A stretch of DNA of 64,000 nt from Immersiella caudata. Lineage: Eukaryota; Ascomycota; Sordariomycetes; Sordariales; Lasiosphaeriaceae. Position numbers and translations under genes: made by a program. Every line of letters begins with the position of its first letter. The first letter of the stretch is position 1. This document shows, piece by piece, positions 22,401-33,760 of this stretch. Where the stretch lies: assembly GCA_030512335.1 (NCBI GenBank), contig JAULSU010000002.1:4774001-4838000 (forward strand). Reading direction: 5' to 3'. Under the pieces are notes generated by a model that saw nothing but the letters and a program-made list of their open reading frames with translations, was not told where the DNA came from and did no database searches.

Positions 22401-24346
22401 GCTACCACTTTGCCTCGGGGTTTCAAACCTCAGAGCCTCGGGATCGCCACGTCACAAAGCATGAGCGGCCATTCAAGTGCCCAGAAGACTCCTGCTACGC
22501 GAGAACGACTGGATTTGCGTCTGAATTGGCACTAAAGGCGCACATAAAAGACCAACATGCTCGTCCCCCAGAGCGAAATCTTTTCCCCGGCAGCACAAAG
22601 TCCACCAAACCGGACGATATTTGGACTGCCTGTGCCAAGGGAGATGTTGAACGAGTGAGGTTGTGCATAGCCAACAAAGTAAACCTCCGCTTGCCGCAAA
22701 CCGAAAGGAGCGTGGCACATGAGGACAGGGGGGGGTTGACACCGCTGATCATGGCGGCGAGACACGGCCGTTTTGAGATTTGTCGGCTTCTCGTTGAAAA
22801 TGGGGCCGGGATACTTGATTGTCTGACCACGGGGCGGCCTGAACTCACGGAGATTGGCGAAGCAATCAGGCGCAGCGATCTCGGATTCTTCGAAGCACTG
22901 CTCACCTTGATCCCCGACACGGAGAGAACGGATCCCGCACGCGGATCCCCTGGCCCCTATCTCTACGACGCGGTCCTGGCCAACTTTAGAGACGTTATCC
23001 CGGTATTGGTGTCCTGGCATTCGGGGCAGCCACCAGACCAAATATTCCGCCAGCTCCTCCAGCGTCTCGCCCATAGCCCTCACGATGGTCCTCAGCCGAA
23101 AGGGGCCTTGGAATTCACTCATGCTCTCTTGTTCCCGAAAACCGACCCTGGCTACGCAAAGTCATTGTGGTATCCAAGCTTGGTTGAGAAGGATCAAAGC
23201 ACAGGCAGCACACTGCTGCACTTGGCACTCACACACGGCTGCGAGCCTCTTGTCCTGTTCCTCGTTGACAAGCTAGAAGCGCCCGACTTGGCCATACAAG
23301 ACCATCGCGGGAACACTCCGCTCCATGTGGCTCTTCGCCAAGAGCGCAACAAAACTACAGAGTCTATGCTGACGGCCTTGATCGCGGCTGACCGGGGCTG
23401 CTCATTGACCATCAGGGCTTGGGGGTGGCCAAAGACAATGCCATTGTGGATGTTTGTCAACGGAAACTGGAGCGAGCATGGCAGGATTGCGGACCTGTTC
23501 GTCAACTTTGAGGCTATTTTCCCGTCGGCCGAAGACGACGAGGGTTACACGGTCCTGCAGATTGCGGCTAGGTTAGGCAAGAAGACCTTGGTGGAGAAGC
23601 TACTGGCATCCGGGAAGTCGGATCCAGAACGCATCACCCCGACCGGCCTGGCGTTATCCTCGGTTGCCGCAGGATTACAATCGCCGAACATACTCCAAGC
23701 GCTGCATGCTCATGACCCATCGCTCCTCCGGACATGGGATCGAGCCAGAAACGCCCGAACTCCCTTCTATCACGCGGTGAGCCAGCGCAGGTTAGACAAC
23801 GTCAAGTTCTTGCTTCAGGTCGGTGAGTCAGAGGCTCTGATCCGCCACTTCTGGCGTGATCTGCCGTCCGTGGACCCCGACGCTCTTACGGGGACATTGC
23901 TGCGAGCTTGCTTGGAGCTGAAGAGGACGGACTTGACGAGGATGGTCCTTCAGGACCTGAGCCTTGAGTTGGCGCCGATCCGAGATTGGCAGTGCCCCGC
24001 AGACGACGAGTCGATCACTCGACTGATGATGCTGCGAGGGCCCATTGCAGAGTTTGACCTCACTGACGAGCAGTTGGTGCAACTTGACAACGAGGCCGAC
24101 CAGTTTCTCGAAGATGACTGTCCAGATGCTCATGTGAGGGAAATACCGACGAGATGCATCGATTCGACAGTTCCTCTGTCAAGTCTCATAAGCCTGGCCA
24201 TATACTGCCGCAACAAGCCGCTCTTGCAGTGGTTGGCAAGCATGGGGCACTTGGCACCCCTCAAGGAAGCCATCATGGACATGGAAACAAGAAACATATT
24301 ACGCAAGATGGGAATTGCGGGTTGGGCACGAGATTTAGGACGCTGA
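19484..24346 (+). CDS. NLR: Goodbye-NACHT-C2H2-ankyrin receptor
   Basis: Seven exons, 19484-19798, 19888-20104, 20177-20593, 20653-21258, 21344-21455, 21542-21829 and 21913-24346, encode 1462 residues. The N-terminus matches the fungal STAND Goodbye domain (LTEDQKKEF, DVEAAIRKIQ, VVAFIWGPIKLGLLIAG). NACHT follows: Walker A GKPGAGKT is formed across intron 3, if the AAAAG acceptor is used (TAG nine bases earlier would insert Pro-Lys), and Walker B is CFIVLDGLDEC. After the winged-helix region come two C2H2 fingers (CPKRSC..HVTKH and CPEDSC..HIKDQH, about residues 805-870). An ankyrin array from about 885 includes LTPLIMAARHGRFEICRLL, GNTPLHVALRQ and YTVLQIAARLG. Such receptors sense non-self through the repeats and signal cell death. 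Zinc fingers between NACHT and ankyrins are unusual. The start was chosen at the first ATG before the Goodbye domain. Confidence 0.9.
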
Positions 24347-25063
24347 GGGGGATTGCGGGCCTTGAAGGGGGTGTCTCTCCAGCGATGATTACCAGGGGAC
24401 TAGACTCTAGAGTGTATTCTGGTCAGCAATTGAAGCATGGGCGTGACTGCCAGATGGATGATAATACCACTTTTGCGGTCCATGGGCAAGAAATTGTATG
24501 CGCATTGGAATGGGCGGTTGCATGTGCGTGCGGTGAATTAGTGGTGGCTCGAGTGTCAAGCGGGTCCAGGAGGCGTGTGATAGGAAGGATGTGAATCGTG
24601 TTTTGCCTCCTTAGGGCAGTTGCGAAGGGGGGAGGTGCGGGGGGATATGTGATTCTGCATTTCTCATCTGAAAATTTTCGTGACTCCATTTGGTCAGCAG
24701 CTCCAGCAGAAATATCCCTTGTTATTGTCACACCCATCGTTTCGTATTCACTTTTCTGATTGTTTGCCCATGCCGATATCACGGCACAGATCTCTCGTAC
24801 CCGTGCTATTGGCAGGTGAATAGGAAACAACTCTATTGTTCCTGTGATTGTGGCGCCGGCCGGCCCAATTGAGCGGTTGACATTCACCCGATTCCTTGAA
24901 TTCGTTGTTCGGATGATAGGGTCTTAGGTATATATTCTGGACTTCAGGCTTCGGTCCCTAGGACTCCAACCACAACCTTTATTCGATCATACGATCCTGA
25001 ACATCCCAAAACACAACTTGCCAGTAACCAGAGTGAAATCAAACCCATCGACAAGAATCCAAG
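24347..25063. other. intergenic, no gene seen
   Basis: Contains only motif-less ORFs. Its right end is the promoter of the small secreted protein, with a TATATATT at 24929-24936, about 135 bases before the ATG. Confidence 0.45.
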
Positions 25064-25797
25064 ATGCATCTCGCACTCATCGCCCTTGCGGCCGCTTTCG
25101 CCTTCCTCGCCAACGCGGCGCCGCACACCCCCCACACCAGCTCCACCCGAGCCCTCGACATCAACCCATCGAACATCGTCCTCATCCTCGACGATAGCCT
25201 TCCCACCCTCGCCTCTCTCAACATCACCGCTGCCGACCTTTACAACATGAATCCTGATCTCAGCCTGGGCGATGACAACAAGAACACTAGCACCTCCCCT
25301 GGATCCGTTCACGCCCCCAAAGTGGCACACTGCGCCACCGGTCCCATGACTCCCTATCGCCGTAAGTTGAATTTATCCAGTTATCCGCTCTCTCCTTGTT
25401 CGCTGACATCTTCCCAGGTGACCTCGCCCAAACATGTGTCAATTATTTCAGCCTCTCCGGCAACCGCGACCGTCTCGTCCCCGCCTCCGACAGCTCCGTG
25501 ACCGGCACCCCCTGCGTCCGCCTCTGCACGGCAAAAGATAACACCCCCGGCTCGCTCGACTGGGCCGCGGTGGGCGTGCGGGCAGTGAATGGCAAGAAGG
25601 AGTCCAAGAGTTTGGGACAGCATGTGGCCTGGGCGGTGGAGCAGGTGGTCAAGCTTTGTGATTACCCTGGTGACAAGGACGATAAGTTGGCGGTGGCGGG
25701 GTATGAGTTTGCGTGGGGGAATGGAGACTTCAGGGTCGATGTGGCGGGAGAGATCGGGACGGCTGGGGAGGGGGATGGGAAGATGTGCAAGGCGTGA
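25064..25797 (+). CDS. Small secreted protein of unknown function
   Basis: Exons 25064-25361 and 25418-25797 encode 225 residues. A clear signal peptide (MHLALIALAAAFAFLANAA) is followed by a mature protein with six cysteines, CATGP.., TCVNYF.., PCVRLC.., KLCDYP.. and a C-terminal KMCKA. The intron is GTAAGT to CCCAG and restores the frame as YRRDLAQTCVNYF. I do not recognise the fold. The LNITAADLYNMNPDL segment resembles the start of a LysM repeat (a typical xDLYxxNPxL rhythm), and the whole could be a cysteine-stabilised secreted protein acting outside the cell. Expression may be strong, given the TATA box and the CA-rich leader. Confidence 0.75.
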
Positions 25798-26114
25798 AAG
25801 ACACTCCGAGTGGAGTGAGACTATCTAGGTAGCTGGCTACAGTGCTCTTGACTGATATGGAAGTCAGGGTGGGGCTGATCATTGACCTGGGGGGATCATC
25901 CAGCACTTCCATGACTCAATCCGATCGTTCCAGTCCCTGAGGGTCCAATGGGTATGCCCGGTTCCAAACCGAGACAAAAATATGTCACCGGCTTATCTGG
26001 TAAACCTGAGAACTCATCCAAACTGAAGAGCCAGACATGTGTGAATCAGAGGAGTAACGTACTCTCACTCCCAAAAAGCACACCATGCAGCTTCCCACTT
26101 AGGTGCGCGTCTCT
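25798..26114. other. intergenic between convergent genes
   Basis: Short spacer between the secreted protein and the GST; nothing recognisable. Confidence 0.4.
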
Positions 26115-26972
26115 TCACCCTCTCACCTTCCCCTCCTTCAAATCCGCCAAATACTCTTGAATACTCCCATACCCCTCCGGCATCCCCGTCGCATCCAACA
26201 GCCCCTGCTCCATCATCAACCCCTTCCTAATCGCACACGTCCTCATCCACGCCGGCCGCCCCGCCATCCTCTCATGCCAAGCCCTCACATGCGGAAGCCC
26301 GTCATACGTCTCATCCAGCGGCTGCACCAGCAAATCATCCAGTCTGTCGTTCCACGGGACGAAAGACATGTCAGCGATGGTCATCTTGTCGCCTACGAGC
26401 CAGTCGCGGCCCTGCAGGACGCCATCAAGAACGGTGAGTACACGGAGGACTTCGTTTTTGTAGCGGGTGATGGCGGAGGGGATTTTTTCTTCGTGGAGGA
26501 CGTTGAACCAGCCCATTTGGCCGTAGTAGGGGCCTTGGCCGGACGTTTGGAAGTGGAGCCATTGGTTGACGAGGTGCTTTTCGTTGAGAGTGGTGTGGCC
26601 GAGTTTGTGGGCGGTGTCGTATTGTTCGACGAGGTAGGTGATGATGGCGCCGGATTCCCAGAGGGTGAGGTTTGTGTTGGGGTCTTCGATTGCTGACAGG
26701 AGTGTTAGCATGCTGGTTGGGGGAAGTTGAGGGGGGGAAAAAGGGAATGGCGAACCCGGGACTCGGCCGTTTGGATTGATGTCGATAAAGGGCTTTTTTT
26801 TAACCTCGGCGAATGCGAAGCTCTTGATTTCGTAGGGAATGTTGAGTTCTTCGAGGACGAAAATGACCTTCCATGGGTTGGGTCCCGGTGCTGGAGAACG
26901 TCAAATAAGAGTCGCTTGTCGGGTGCATGTCAACTTACGAGTCAGCCAAACACGAATTGGTTTCACAGTCAT
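26115..26972 (-). CDS. Glutathione S-transferase, Ure2-like
   Basis: Exons 26972-26939, 26890-26756 and 26692-26115 encode 248 residues. The thioredoxin-like half reads MTVKPIRVWLT, then GPNPWKVIFVLEELNIPYEI and INPNGRVPAIEDPN (the GSH-binding cis-Pro region), and continues LTLWESGAIITYLVEQYD with the Glu-Ser pair that contacts glutathione. The all-alpha C-terminal half includes QGPYYGQMGWF and DKMTIADMSFVPWNDRLDDL. Length and motifs are those of fungal Ure2p-like cytosolic GSTs that conjugate glutathione to electrophiles. Both introns are in phase, and the second uses a GTTCGC donor, which is atypical but required to read RVPAIEDPN. It looks functional. Confidence 0.88.
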
Positions 26973-28056
26973 TTTTGCGATTTCTTCTAGGCAACGCGTT
27001 GTTCGAGTTTGCAGAGGCGGGAGTGGAGAATGTTTCGACCGGGCAGTCCTCGCATTTATGTCGTGCGGAGCTCAATGCTGGCGGCAGGATCGATCCTCCC
27101 GAGCGGCCAGCTGACCAACGGCATGCTACTCGCTACCCTGAAAGCTTCCGGGCCGGCTTTTGGTCTTTCCATCGCATTTAGAACTCCGGCACAGTCCAAT
27201 CGCATTAGGGTCCTCTGAATCCTTCAAACAAATGTCACGATCCGTCAGCCCTTCGGTCTTTTAGCTTCCAAAAAGCCGCCGGGCGAATCACACACGTTAC
27301 AACACGCAGTAGCAGAAGCTGCCGGTCACCGCGCGCCTTGTCAATGTGGGTCCACGGGAAGGTGCGGATATTTTTTCGCAGTGCGACCGTAGGGCGCGGA
27401 CTCTGGGAAAGCACCCAAAGGCTTGCGTTGATGTGGACGGCTGGGAATGGCCTTGATCTACCATTCTCCCGGCTCCAAAATTACCGACTGGCTGTCGAGA
27501 ATAAAAGACTGTCAAGTTTGTGGTGAGTGGTGAGGGCGCATCGGTAATGCGGCGAAATCCTGCACTGAGTCACTTGGCAGCGAGTGGGCCGACATCAACA
27601 GCCAGGTGACAACTGAGCCAAAGCCCTTCTCAGCGCCGCTACCTGCAGAAAGGCGTTAGATACCATGGGCCGCAGGATCTTTTGTCTGTGTGCCGACCCG
27701 TGTTACGGTCACGGTGGATACAGAGATTTTGCGGCCACCTGCTTGCGTGAAGTTTTCGTGGTGTTTTCGGTTCCGACCTCGAGCAGGAATGTTCAATGCT
27801 CGTCGTTCTTAACGCCACATCCAAATCCGCCTCAAATATTTTCTCCACCTATGCGGAACCCTAAAAATGTTCTTCACCGCTTAGCCTATAAAGTGGTCGT
27901 CCGACCGCTGGCCAAGGAAGTTTTTTTCCACACCGCACCACGCAGCTTCTTGTTGGGTCCTTCCTTTGCTGACACTTGCTCGCCAAAACGGCTTCCACCA
28001 GCAGCCGCATTCCGCCGGTCAACTTTGCGCATTATTGCGCCAGGGTGCCAAACCTG
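26973..28056. other. intergenic, no gene seen
   Basis: A 130-codon plus ORF (27665-28057) lacks motifs and has a composition unlike its neighbours. I see nothing else supportable. Confidence 0.4.
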
Positions 28057-28246
28057 ATGCCGAACTTGAGGCCAATGTCCCTCTCGTTCTTCGACTTCCC
28101 GTGCGAGGTGCGTAACCAGGTGTATGAGCTGCTTATCGTCGAGGAGACTAACATTTGTCGAGCGGGTCTTCCCATCTGCCCCCGTCCCTGAAGATAGGAA
28201 GCACCGCCGTTCCCGCTCAAGAGGATAGGATGATGACTCGGACGGC

Positions 28247-28282
28247 GACGATGACATTGACGATGACATTGACGATGACATG
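28247..28282 (+). repeat. 12-base GACGATGACATT tandem repeat, three units
   Basis: Three units, the last ending in G instead of T, encode DDDI-type acidic repeats in the decayed F-box-like gene. Confidence 0.85.
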
Positions 28283-28298
28283 GACGATGTCGACACTT

Positions 28299-28338
28299 CC
28301 GACAGTGGCTCTTCGGAACCGACAGTGGCTCTTCGGAA
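28299..28338 (+). repeat. Perfect 20-base tandem duplication
   Basis: CCGACAGTGGCTCTTCGGAA occurs twice back to back. Twenty is not a multiple of three, so the duplication shifts the frame of the host gene. Confidence 0.95.
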
Positions 28339-28976
28339 TCAGACATTGAGATGGAAGATGCCCCCATCTCATCAGAAGAAGCCATGAAGCTCGAAGAAGC
28401 CGTCACCTTCCTCGTCAACGGGAACTTCCGGGCCCCAGGCAAATGCTGGCCTGGCCCAGATCAGGCAGTGGCCGGGTTCTTCAGCCCAGATTTCGCTCTA
28501 CCCTTCATGTGGACTTGCAAAAGTGAGTTTCACCCAGCCGACTCCGCCCGGCCTGTTCAAAGCCTAATTGACGCCCCTCAACCAGAAATCTACGCAGAGC
28601 TCGGATCTGTTGCCCTCCGCCACGCCCCGTTCATTATCGCTGACCCTGCGCTGACAAATGGCTTCTCGCAATGCCATGCCAATACATCACCAGCCTCGAC
28701 TTTGAGATTCCGAGGTATTCCGCACCGTGTACCGGAAGAGATGAATGGGATGTTGGCATTCGCCACCGTGTCGAGTCAACCCTCGCTCTTACTGAGTCAC
28801 GATGTCCCAACTTCGAAGAGCTTCGGCTCTACGTGGTCATTCCAGGAGGCACCTGTAATCCCGCCCCATTAAACTCAGTTGGCCTCTTTCTCGTCTCAGC
28901 TTCCTCATTTCATATACTACCAAGCATTTCCCGCGTCGTCGCTCAATTGGAGGAAAGGTCCTTCACATCGCACTAG

Positions 28977-29671
28977 CAAGACACGTACCAATCACGGTGC
29001 TTCAATTTGTAGTCGGCCTCAGCCCCAGACCCCGACGCCACCGAAGTGCCCGACGTGCGGGGTTTGCGGGGTTCGTGGTTCTCGCCACGAAATGCGTCAA
29101 GTGCGAAATGACTGCCACAACCGCATCAAAGGTTCAATATGCCGACCGAAACCACCCCGATGCATACAATAAAAGGCGAAATAGGTGTTGCAATTTTTAT
29201 AGTTAACTTTTGAACGACTACGGGGGTAGACCTGTGGCTTGTGTGGCTCTGTTGCACTCTATGTAGCGGCCAGGTACCCAGAAGCAATACCCAGCAAAAG
29301 CCAGAACTGCCTGCAAATAGCTGTAGGCTGCCCGGTGCTTGGCGCTCGCTGGCGCCTGCCCAGCTCATTATCGAAACCATAATATTTGAAGTTTGATCGT
29401 GAAGACAGATAACAGACGGACTTTGGTGTAGAATCTGCTTTGCAAGCTGCGGTAATAAGACAACAATGCTCGTATTTTCACAGGATGATGATGAAGATGG
29501 AAAAGAGGAGCACGTAGCTACGCAGCACTACTCTGCAGCGTCTGTCGCTGCACTGAGACATCAGCCAATGTGATCTTCCCGATAAAATCTGGGCCAAGAA
29601 GTAAGGCTGCGAACCTGCGCAGCTGCACAATTTCACCATCACCTAGACAATCACCCTCATACCGAACCACG
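28977..29671. other. intergenic, no gene seen
   Basis: Only short ORFs. The right part is promoter and leader of the HET gene. Confidence 0.4.
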
Positions 29672-31598
29672 ATGGACGCAACCCAGTCTCGCCGGCGAAC
29701 CGACATGAATCCGGATGCCGTGGATAGCGGCCTGCAAAAGATCAACAACGCCCTTGCCTATGAAGGGCGCCAGCTCGGTGAGAATTGCCTCCGGCTTATC
29801 GAGATCCAGCCTGCTGTTAAAAACAATGACCCTATTGTCTGCACTCTGACCGAGGCCACGTTTGGCAGCAAGCCTCAATACGAGGCGCTGTCGTACATGT
29901 GGAAGAAGGAGACTGCGGATGAGCCCATTCTTCTCAATGGAGTCCCGTTCGTGGTGGGGAAGAATCTCCGGGACGCGTTGCTATTCCTTCGCCGAGACTA
30001 TAAACGAGGGTCCACGAAGACGCGCCTGCTCATCTGGATCGATGCTATTTGCATCAACCAGCGAGAGCCCCAAGAGCGGAATCGACAGGTTCGCATAATG
30101 GATCAGATCTACTTCCGGGCGCAAGCTGTTGTGGTGTGGCTTGGTCGCAAGTATCAGCGTGCTAAAGATCAGGTGTACGCCAAGCAGGGCGTGTCAAAGG
30201 TTCCGTCCTCTCCTACAGGTGTTCAAACCAATCCATACCTGGTCACTGGGATCCAGCGCCGTCCGTCAACCTCTCCAACTGATGAAGAGGAATACGACTG
30301 GATTAAGCACCTTGTACCGGCCATTCGAGTCGATCCTTACTGGAAGCGTCTCTGGATATTACAGGAGATTGGGCTCGCTGAGAACCTCAAAGATCTGCTT
30401 CAGAGGCTCGGCGTTTGCTTGGAATCTCTTCATTCTCCTCTATAGCCGCCACGCACATGATGCAGATTCCGGTCCTCTGAAACTGGACAGACTCCTTCGC
30501 CGGGAGAAATACAACGACGCTAACGCGCTCAAAAGATTACTCGAAGACCACAGAGAAGCAGAATGTTCAGAGCCCAGGGATAAAATCTACGGACTCATTG
30601 GACTTGCTTCGGACGCCGCAGATTTTCCAATGGACTACAGCAAGTCTTTATACGAAGTGTGGAAAGATACCATGGTGTTTATGAATAGCCGAAACATGTT
30701 CAAGCAAGATTCAGAAATACTTCCGACGGGGAACCTTATAAGGAGCCTCCTCATGCCAGATCACAATGACCCTCTTGACCAGATTTTGAGGGATGCTGGC
30801 TACGACTCGACCGTTCTCAACCGCAACAGCGTATCGACCCATCCTTTAATCTTCGAGCTCACGGCAGTGCCGCTCGGCTGCATTCTTCACATGGGGCCCT
30901 CAACGACGGGCATTGTGTCCGAGCCCAGAGAGGCGGCACAGTGGCGAAGTACAGTACAGAGAGAGTTTTCGGGGAAGGAAGCCGGGGCAGCTCAGCAAGA
31001 ACACGACATCCTGCTCCGTTACCTTCTGAAACCAGAGGACGCAGGGATGGACACACGGTGCTTCAACCGGCGCAGCAGCGTGATTTGGACATCTTCCTTT
31101 GGCGGCGGTTCACCAGGTTCTGCACAAGAAGAGTATGTCGAGGGGGCTTTGGGCGGCCAACGCGTGCATGAGCTTATTCTTGGCAACCTATCTCACATAG
31201 CAAAGCCAAATTCCGACAGCCCATCGTTGGAGCACGCCCGAGTGTACTTGGTTAGGAAATATGGCGGCCCCAGTGAGCGCTGTATGGGTGTTGCCTCTGG
31301 TGTTGCTCAAGCCGGGGATTTGGTTTGCTGGGTCCAGTCATCGAAACGAGCCTGTTTGGTTAGGGTTGTTGAGTGGGGACAGAGTCGTTCGTCTCGGAGA
31401 CAACAGGTCTTGCCCGGTGACGAAGAGGATGCTCTCCCCACTCCTAGCTCCAGGCTGCAGGTGGTTGGAACGGCATTGGCCACCGAGGATTTGTACGATT
31501 TAACGCCAAATTACCCGAAGCGATGGGAACGGTTGGCCAATGAGTGGAGGCTGGTAGTTCAGGTGGATGCAGAAACAATCTTTCTTCTTTCAAAGTAA
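29672..31598 (+). pseudogene. HET-domain gene with a single frameshift
   Basis: From the ATG at 29672 the frame encodes a good HET domain: YEALSYMWKKETADEP, LLIWIDAICINQREPQERN and YWKRLWILQEIGLAENLK. Near 30387-30393 (CTCAAAGATC) the frame must change by one base. The next frame then reads ICFRGSAFAWNLFILL, DHREAECSEPRDKIYGLIGL and the family's late motifs to a stop at 31596-31598. No GT-AG intron spans the site. The total would be about 640 residues. One extra base is the only lesion I see, so this is either a recent null allele or a sequence error. If error, the gene is an ordinary HET incompatibility gene. Confidence 0.8.
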
Positions 31599-32290
31599 CT
31601 AGAGAATCTATCGGCGGCAGTTTGATCTTTGGTCTTGTTGCAAATGAGCCAGGAAGCCGTTATCCACAACACTACCGCCATCATGGCTTCTGGTGGTGCA
31701 TGTCTTTTCCCGGCGGCACGGAACATGTTTTGAGAGACGATATTGGCGAGGCAAGTCGTGGGCTCTTCTGACACGCTGCCCGTCTTATCTTTCCCTCGGC
31801 GATGCCTTCCGCAGATCCAGCTGCGGAACTACCATCCATGCTGCCTTGGGCATTTGCGTGAGATGAAACACATCAATTGAAACCTGTGATGTTGAAGTTG
31901 TGTTCTTCCTCAAAGTTATCATCGTAGCCCAAGCACTGCCTCGTACATTTATCCGTTCAAGTTCGTCCAGAATCCCCTAATCACTCAACAGTCCCTCGCA
32001 CCGTTTGCCATCTTCGTTCGCAATCCTGATTTCACAATCTTTTTCCACGCAACGCCGGCCGTATCATTAGCCGGTGTAGGAATCAGAGGTGAGGCAAGTC
32101 GCTTTTCCACAATCAACGTGTTTCGTGGTCTGGGTGGTGGCAAGATCTGGCGGAACACCGGAAAGTGGGTCGTTTGAGGGTGCCTCATAATCTCACCGCC
32201 CCCTCTTCAGCGCAAACCCTCAAACAAATCACAAAACGCATCTCCCTGTTTTCCAAATTTCCATTGTCGTGACGACTCCATATTCTCACC
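31599..32290. other. intergenic, no gene seen
   Basis: No ORF with motifs on either strand. It contains the promoter side of the broken kinase gene. Confidence 0.4.
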
Positions 32291-33098
32291 ATGGCTTCTT
32301 CCGACACAAAAGGTCTTTCGGAGAAGAAACCAGTGGTGACAGCCCCTCGGGATCTCACCATATCCTGGAGGCTTACGACCAGGGAGCCACGCAATCAAAA
32401 TACGTCACCTTCTACTTGGTGACTCCCGAGGACAAGCTATACTTCGGCCAACTGTTCAAGCCCAAAAAGGAAATCACGCTCGATGAGTACAACGCCGCTC
32501 TGGAGTACGTCCCTGACAGCGAAATCTACCCCGAGGTCCCAAGGACATCGCTCTCACCATCGCGCCTGATAATTTGAACGACACAGCTGCCTTCATCAAG
32601 AGACCCGGCCTCAATTCCTATAAAAGCATAAAGGGCTCCAACTTTATCCCCAAAGGGCTCTTGGAGGAGACGATCATCATGGAGCAAATCTCCAAGACGC
32701 CCCACCCAAACATCATCAAGTACCTCGGCTGCCGGATACGCCGTGGCCGCATCACCTCCATTGTCCTCGAGCGTCTGGATCAGACTCTGATGGACTATAT
32801 CCACGAACCCGAGTTTGCGCAGCTCGACAAGGGTAAGTTTGTCGACGCTCTCGAGTCGGCTGTGGCCTACCTTCACAAACTGGGACTGGCGCACAACGAC
32901 ATCAACCCGTACAACATTATGATCAAGGACGGCGGGATTCCAATTCTAATTGACTTTGGATCGTGTCAACCGTTTGGAGGACGTCTTTAGTCACTGGGCT
33001 CGCCTGGATGGTACGAGGAAATCTTTTTCACGTCGCAGGCGAAACATGATGCGTACTCGCTCAAGAAGCTCAGGGAGTGGCTTGAGAAGCCAGAGTGA
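32291..33098 (+). pseudogene. Broken fungal protein-kinase-like gene
   Basis: An ATG at 32291 opens MASSDTKGLSEKKP, but the kinase frame is a different one (KYVTFYLVTPEDKLYFGQLF). At 32538-32541 a run of C is one base short, shifting the frame between SEIYPEVP and KDIALTIAPDNLNDTAAF. The catalytic core then reads ISKTPHPNIIKYLGC, the HRD-loop equivalent GLAHNDINPYNIMI and the DFG-loop ILIDFGSCQPFG. A TAG (32988-32990) stands where relatives have Gln, after which the frame continues SLGSPGWYEE..KHDAYSLKKLREWLEKPE to TGA. Relatives are small single-domain kinases common in moulds, often near immune genes; substrates are unknown. Two or three lesions make this a pseudogene. Confidence 0.78.
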
Positions 33099-33295
33099 GG
33101 CTAAAGATGTTTCTCGTGTGCGAGATGAATCCAGTTTCCGTTCATAGATGTCCGCAGCCAAACCCCAAGACACTTGCCATCTACTGATGCTTTCTCTTAT
33201 CACCCTTGCTGTCCCCGCGGATGACCTGGCCGCCGACCAAAACGCCAACTCGGTAGTATCATACCCCTCCCTCCCCTTCCACCACTTCCCATACT

Positions 33296-33760
33296 TCAGT
33301 CCCGAACCCACATGCGGCTCCCCAACCATGCCGCCGCTAGGACATACTGCGCAACACCTCCCAGCAGAGTCAAAAACCCGAGAACCCAGGCAATATTCCT
33401 CCCCACCCACGGCCAAGTGTGCTTCCAATCCTCGGCACCGAATCGCAACGTCGTGTAGACCAGGCCAATGTCTCTAGGATCAGCCAGAATAAAAACCCGA
33501 AGGTCTCCAGCGGCACTTCGCACACGTAAAAGACGTAAATCACCTCCCATGATAAGTTGGCGGCCAGCGCCACCAAAGGCATGCTGTAGGATTTTGTCGC
33601 GAGCGCGCGACGCGTCATGAGGATGTATGTGGTGTCCCACAGTGCACGCCGATGCCGAGCAGTGCCGTGTGCAGCGGGATTAGCCATGCAGGGTGTCGGC
33701 AGGGGGTATGTCTGAGATGCCCATCCTGTAGCGGGTGTGGGGTGATGATTTTTTTTCTTC
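33296..33760 (-). pseudogene. Relic of a PaxB-like integral membrane protein
   Basis: Minus-strand segments in three frames join into one protein: PAWLIPLHTALLGIGV, then LWDTTYILMTRRALATKSYS, MPLVALAANLSWEVIYVFYV, CEVPLETFGFLFWLIL, and finally GLVYTTLRFGAEDWKHTW followed by a last hydrophobic stretch. The MPL..ALxxNxSWExxYxF pattern is that of the multi-span PaxB-type terpene cyclase family. One frame change lies near 33640. The second is a doubled dinucleotide (TCTC on the plus strand at 33471-33474) between FLFWLIL and GLVYTTLRF. Membrane segments upstream to about 34240 (LLIVSLGYLILCQVQF; ILLLWNLGLLVRFALLL) may belong to the same or another relic. There are no other terpene genes around, so no cluster is implied. 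Confidence 0.6.

Larger units (their letters stand above)
28057..28976 (+). pseudogene. Decayed F-box/2EXR-like gene
   Basis: The ATG at 28057 opens MSLSFFDFPCEVRNQVYELL, the start of the fungal F-box-like family. The frame shifts near 28186 (..GLPICPR then PEDRKHRRSRSRG), hits a TAG (28228-28230) and runs through an Asp-rich repeat. A perfect 20-base tandem duplication (28299-28318 and 28319-28338) throws it out of frame. With one copy removed it would read on into MEDAPISSEEAMKLEEA. An intron from about 28519 (GTGAGT) to CCAG then gives MWTCKEIYAELGSVALRHAP. A 5-base tandem duplication, ATGCC twice (28671-28680), breaks the frame once more before QYITSLDFEIPRYSA. Function is unknown even in intact relatives. 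The 3' end is uncertain. Confidence 0.72.
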
